Below, piece by piece: positions 4,896-5,000 of a stretch of 5,000 nt of DNA. Source of the DNA: Betaproteobacteria bacterium (lineage in GTDB: Bacteria > Pseudomonadota > Gammaproteobacteria > Burkholderiales > UBA9220); assembly GCA_003519965.1 (NCBI GenBank), contig DOVS01000277.1:1-5000 (forward strand). The letters run 5' to 3'. Under the pieces are notes generated by a model that saw nothing but the letters and a program-made list of their open reading frames with translations, had not been told where the DNA came from and ran no database searches. Within the stretch, counting starts at the first letter, position 1. The number at the start of each line of letters is the position of its first letter. The position numbers and the translations under genes are program-made.

Positions 4896-5000
4896 ATGAA
4901 CAAGACGACGAGATACTCCCCGGAAGTTCGGGAACGGGCGGTGCGGCTGGTATTTGAGCAGCAGGGGAACTATGACTCGCAGTGGGCGACGCTGAATTCG
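4896..5000 (+). CDS. IS3-family transposase OrfA (partial, 5' end)
   Basis: The first 35 residues begin [20 protein letters not shown], the usual start of IS3-family OrfA proteins, whose N-terminal helix-turn-helix (HTH_Tnp_1/InsE-like) binds the element ends. Full OrfA proteins are about 90-110 residues, followed by OrfB with the DDE catalytic domain, expressed by frameshifting; both lie beyond the window. GAGAGGA (4882-4888) sits seven bases before the ATG. Confidence 0.9.
   Translation, partial: MNKTTRYSPEVRERAVRLVFEQQGNYDSQWATLNS

Larger units (their letters stand above)
4846..5000 (+). mobile_element. IS3-family insertion sequence, left end (partial)
   Basis: The left end is placed at TGAACCGCCCCG (4846-4857), which starts with TG as IS3-family ends do and is followed by the orfA leader and gene. 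The right end, orfB and target duplication lie outside the window. The subgroup is not certain. Insertion interrupted a small membrane-protein gene. Confidence 0.8.

Noticed and set aside
1..5000. CRISPR array, tRNA or rRNA genes
   Set aside because: No regularly spaced direct repeats with unique spacers and no tRNA cloverleaf or rRNA sequence were recognised; the repeats present are RAYT-type.

Overview
The window comes from a proteobacterium, most likely a gamma- or betaproteobacterium. The pointers are an alpha-hydroxyketone-type sensor kinase of the CqsS/LqsS kind, a REP-associated tyrosine transposase (RAYT) with its short GTCAGAC-type repeats, and an IS3-family element beginning with TGAACCGCCCCG. 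No gene allows a species call. Base composition is uneven: the signalling and methyltransferase genes are GC-rich, while the kinase membrane part, the RAYT flanks and the stretch before the C39-like gene are AT-richer.

Left third (1-1976, minus strand): a two-gene signalling operon. A six-helix membrane histidine kinase (642-1976) resembles Vibrio CqsS and Legionella LqsS in its sensor domain. Its 3' end overlaps the start of a response regulator that runs off the left edge (1-658). The regulator's receiver domain carries an unusual insertion of about 40 residues before the phospho-acceptor aspartate. Together they look like a quorum-sensing receptor and its dedicated regulator; the autoinducer synthase (CqsA/LqsA type) is not in the window.

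Middle (1977-2964): a RAYT gene inside its own repeat cluster. Two 36-bp copies (35/36 identical) and a diverged third copy lie upstream, the last ending 5 bp from the kinase start codon. An inverted 21-bp copy (18/21) overlaps the RAYT stop codon, so the gene is bounded by imperfect inverted repeats. The inner upstream copy also supplies the -35 box of a good sigma-70-like promoter for the transposase.

Right of centre (2955-4280): a 330-bp non-coding stretch with a GC-rich cluster of mutually exclusive hairpins (REP-like), then an orphan SAM-dependent methyltransferase (3285-4034) and a 250-bp gap with a structured leader and a possible 23-codon ORF.

Right end (4289-5000): a small stand-alone C39-like papain-fold protein (4289-4735), followed closely by the first 20 codons of a small membrane-protein gene. 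That gene is cut off by the left end of an IS3-family insertion sequence starting at 4846; the IS orfA begins at 4896 and continues past the window. The first three bases of the IS form the stop codon of the broken gene.
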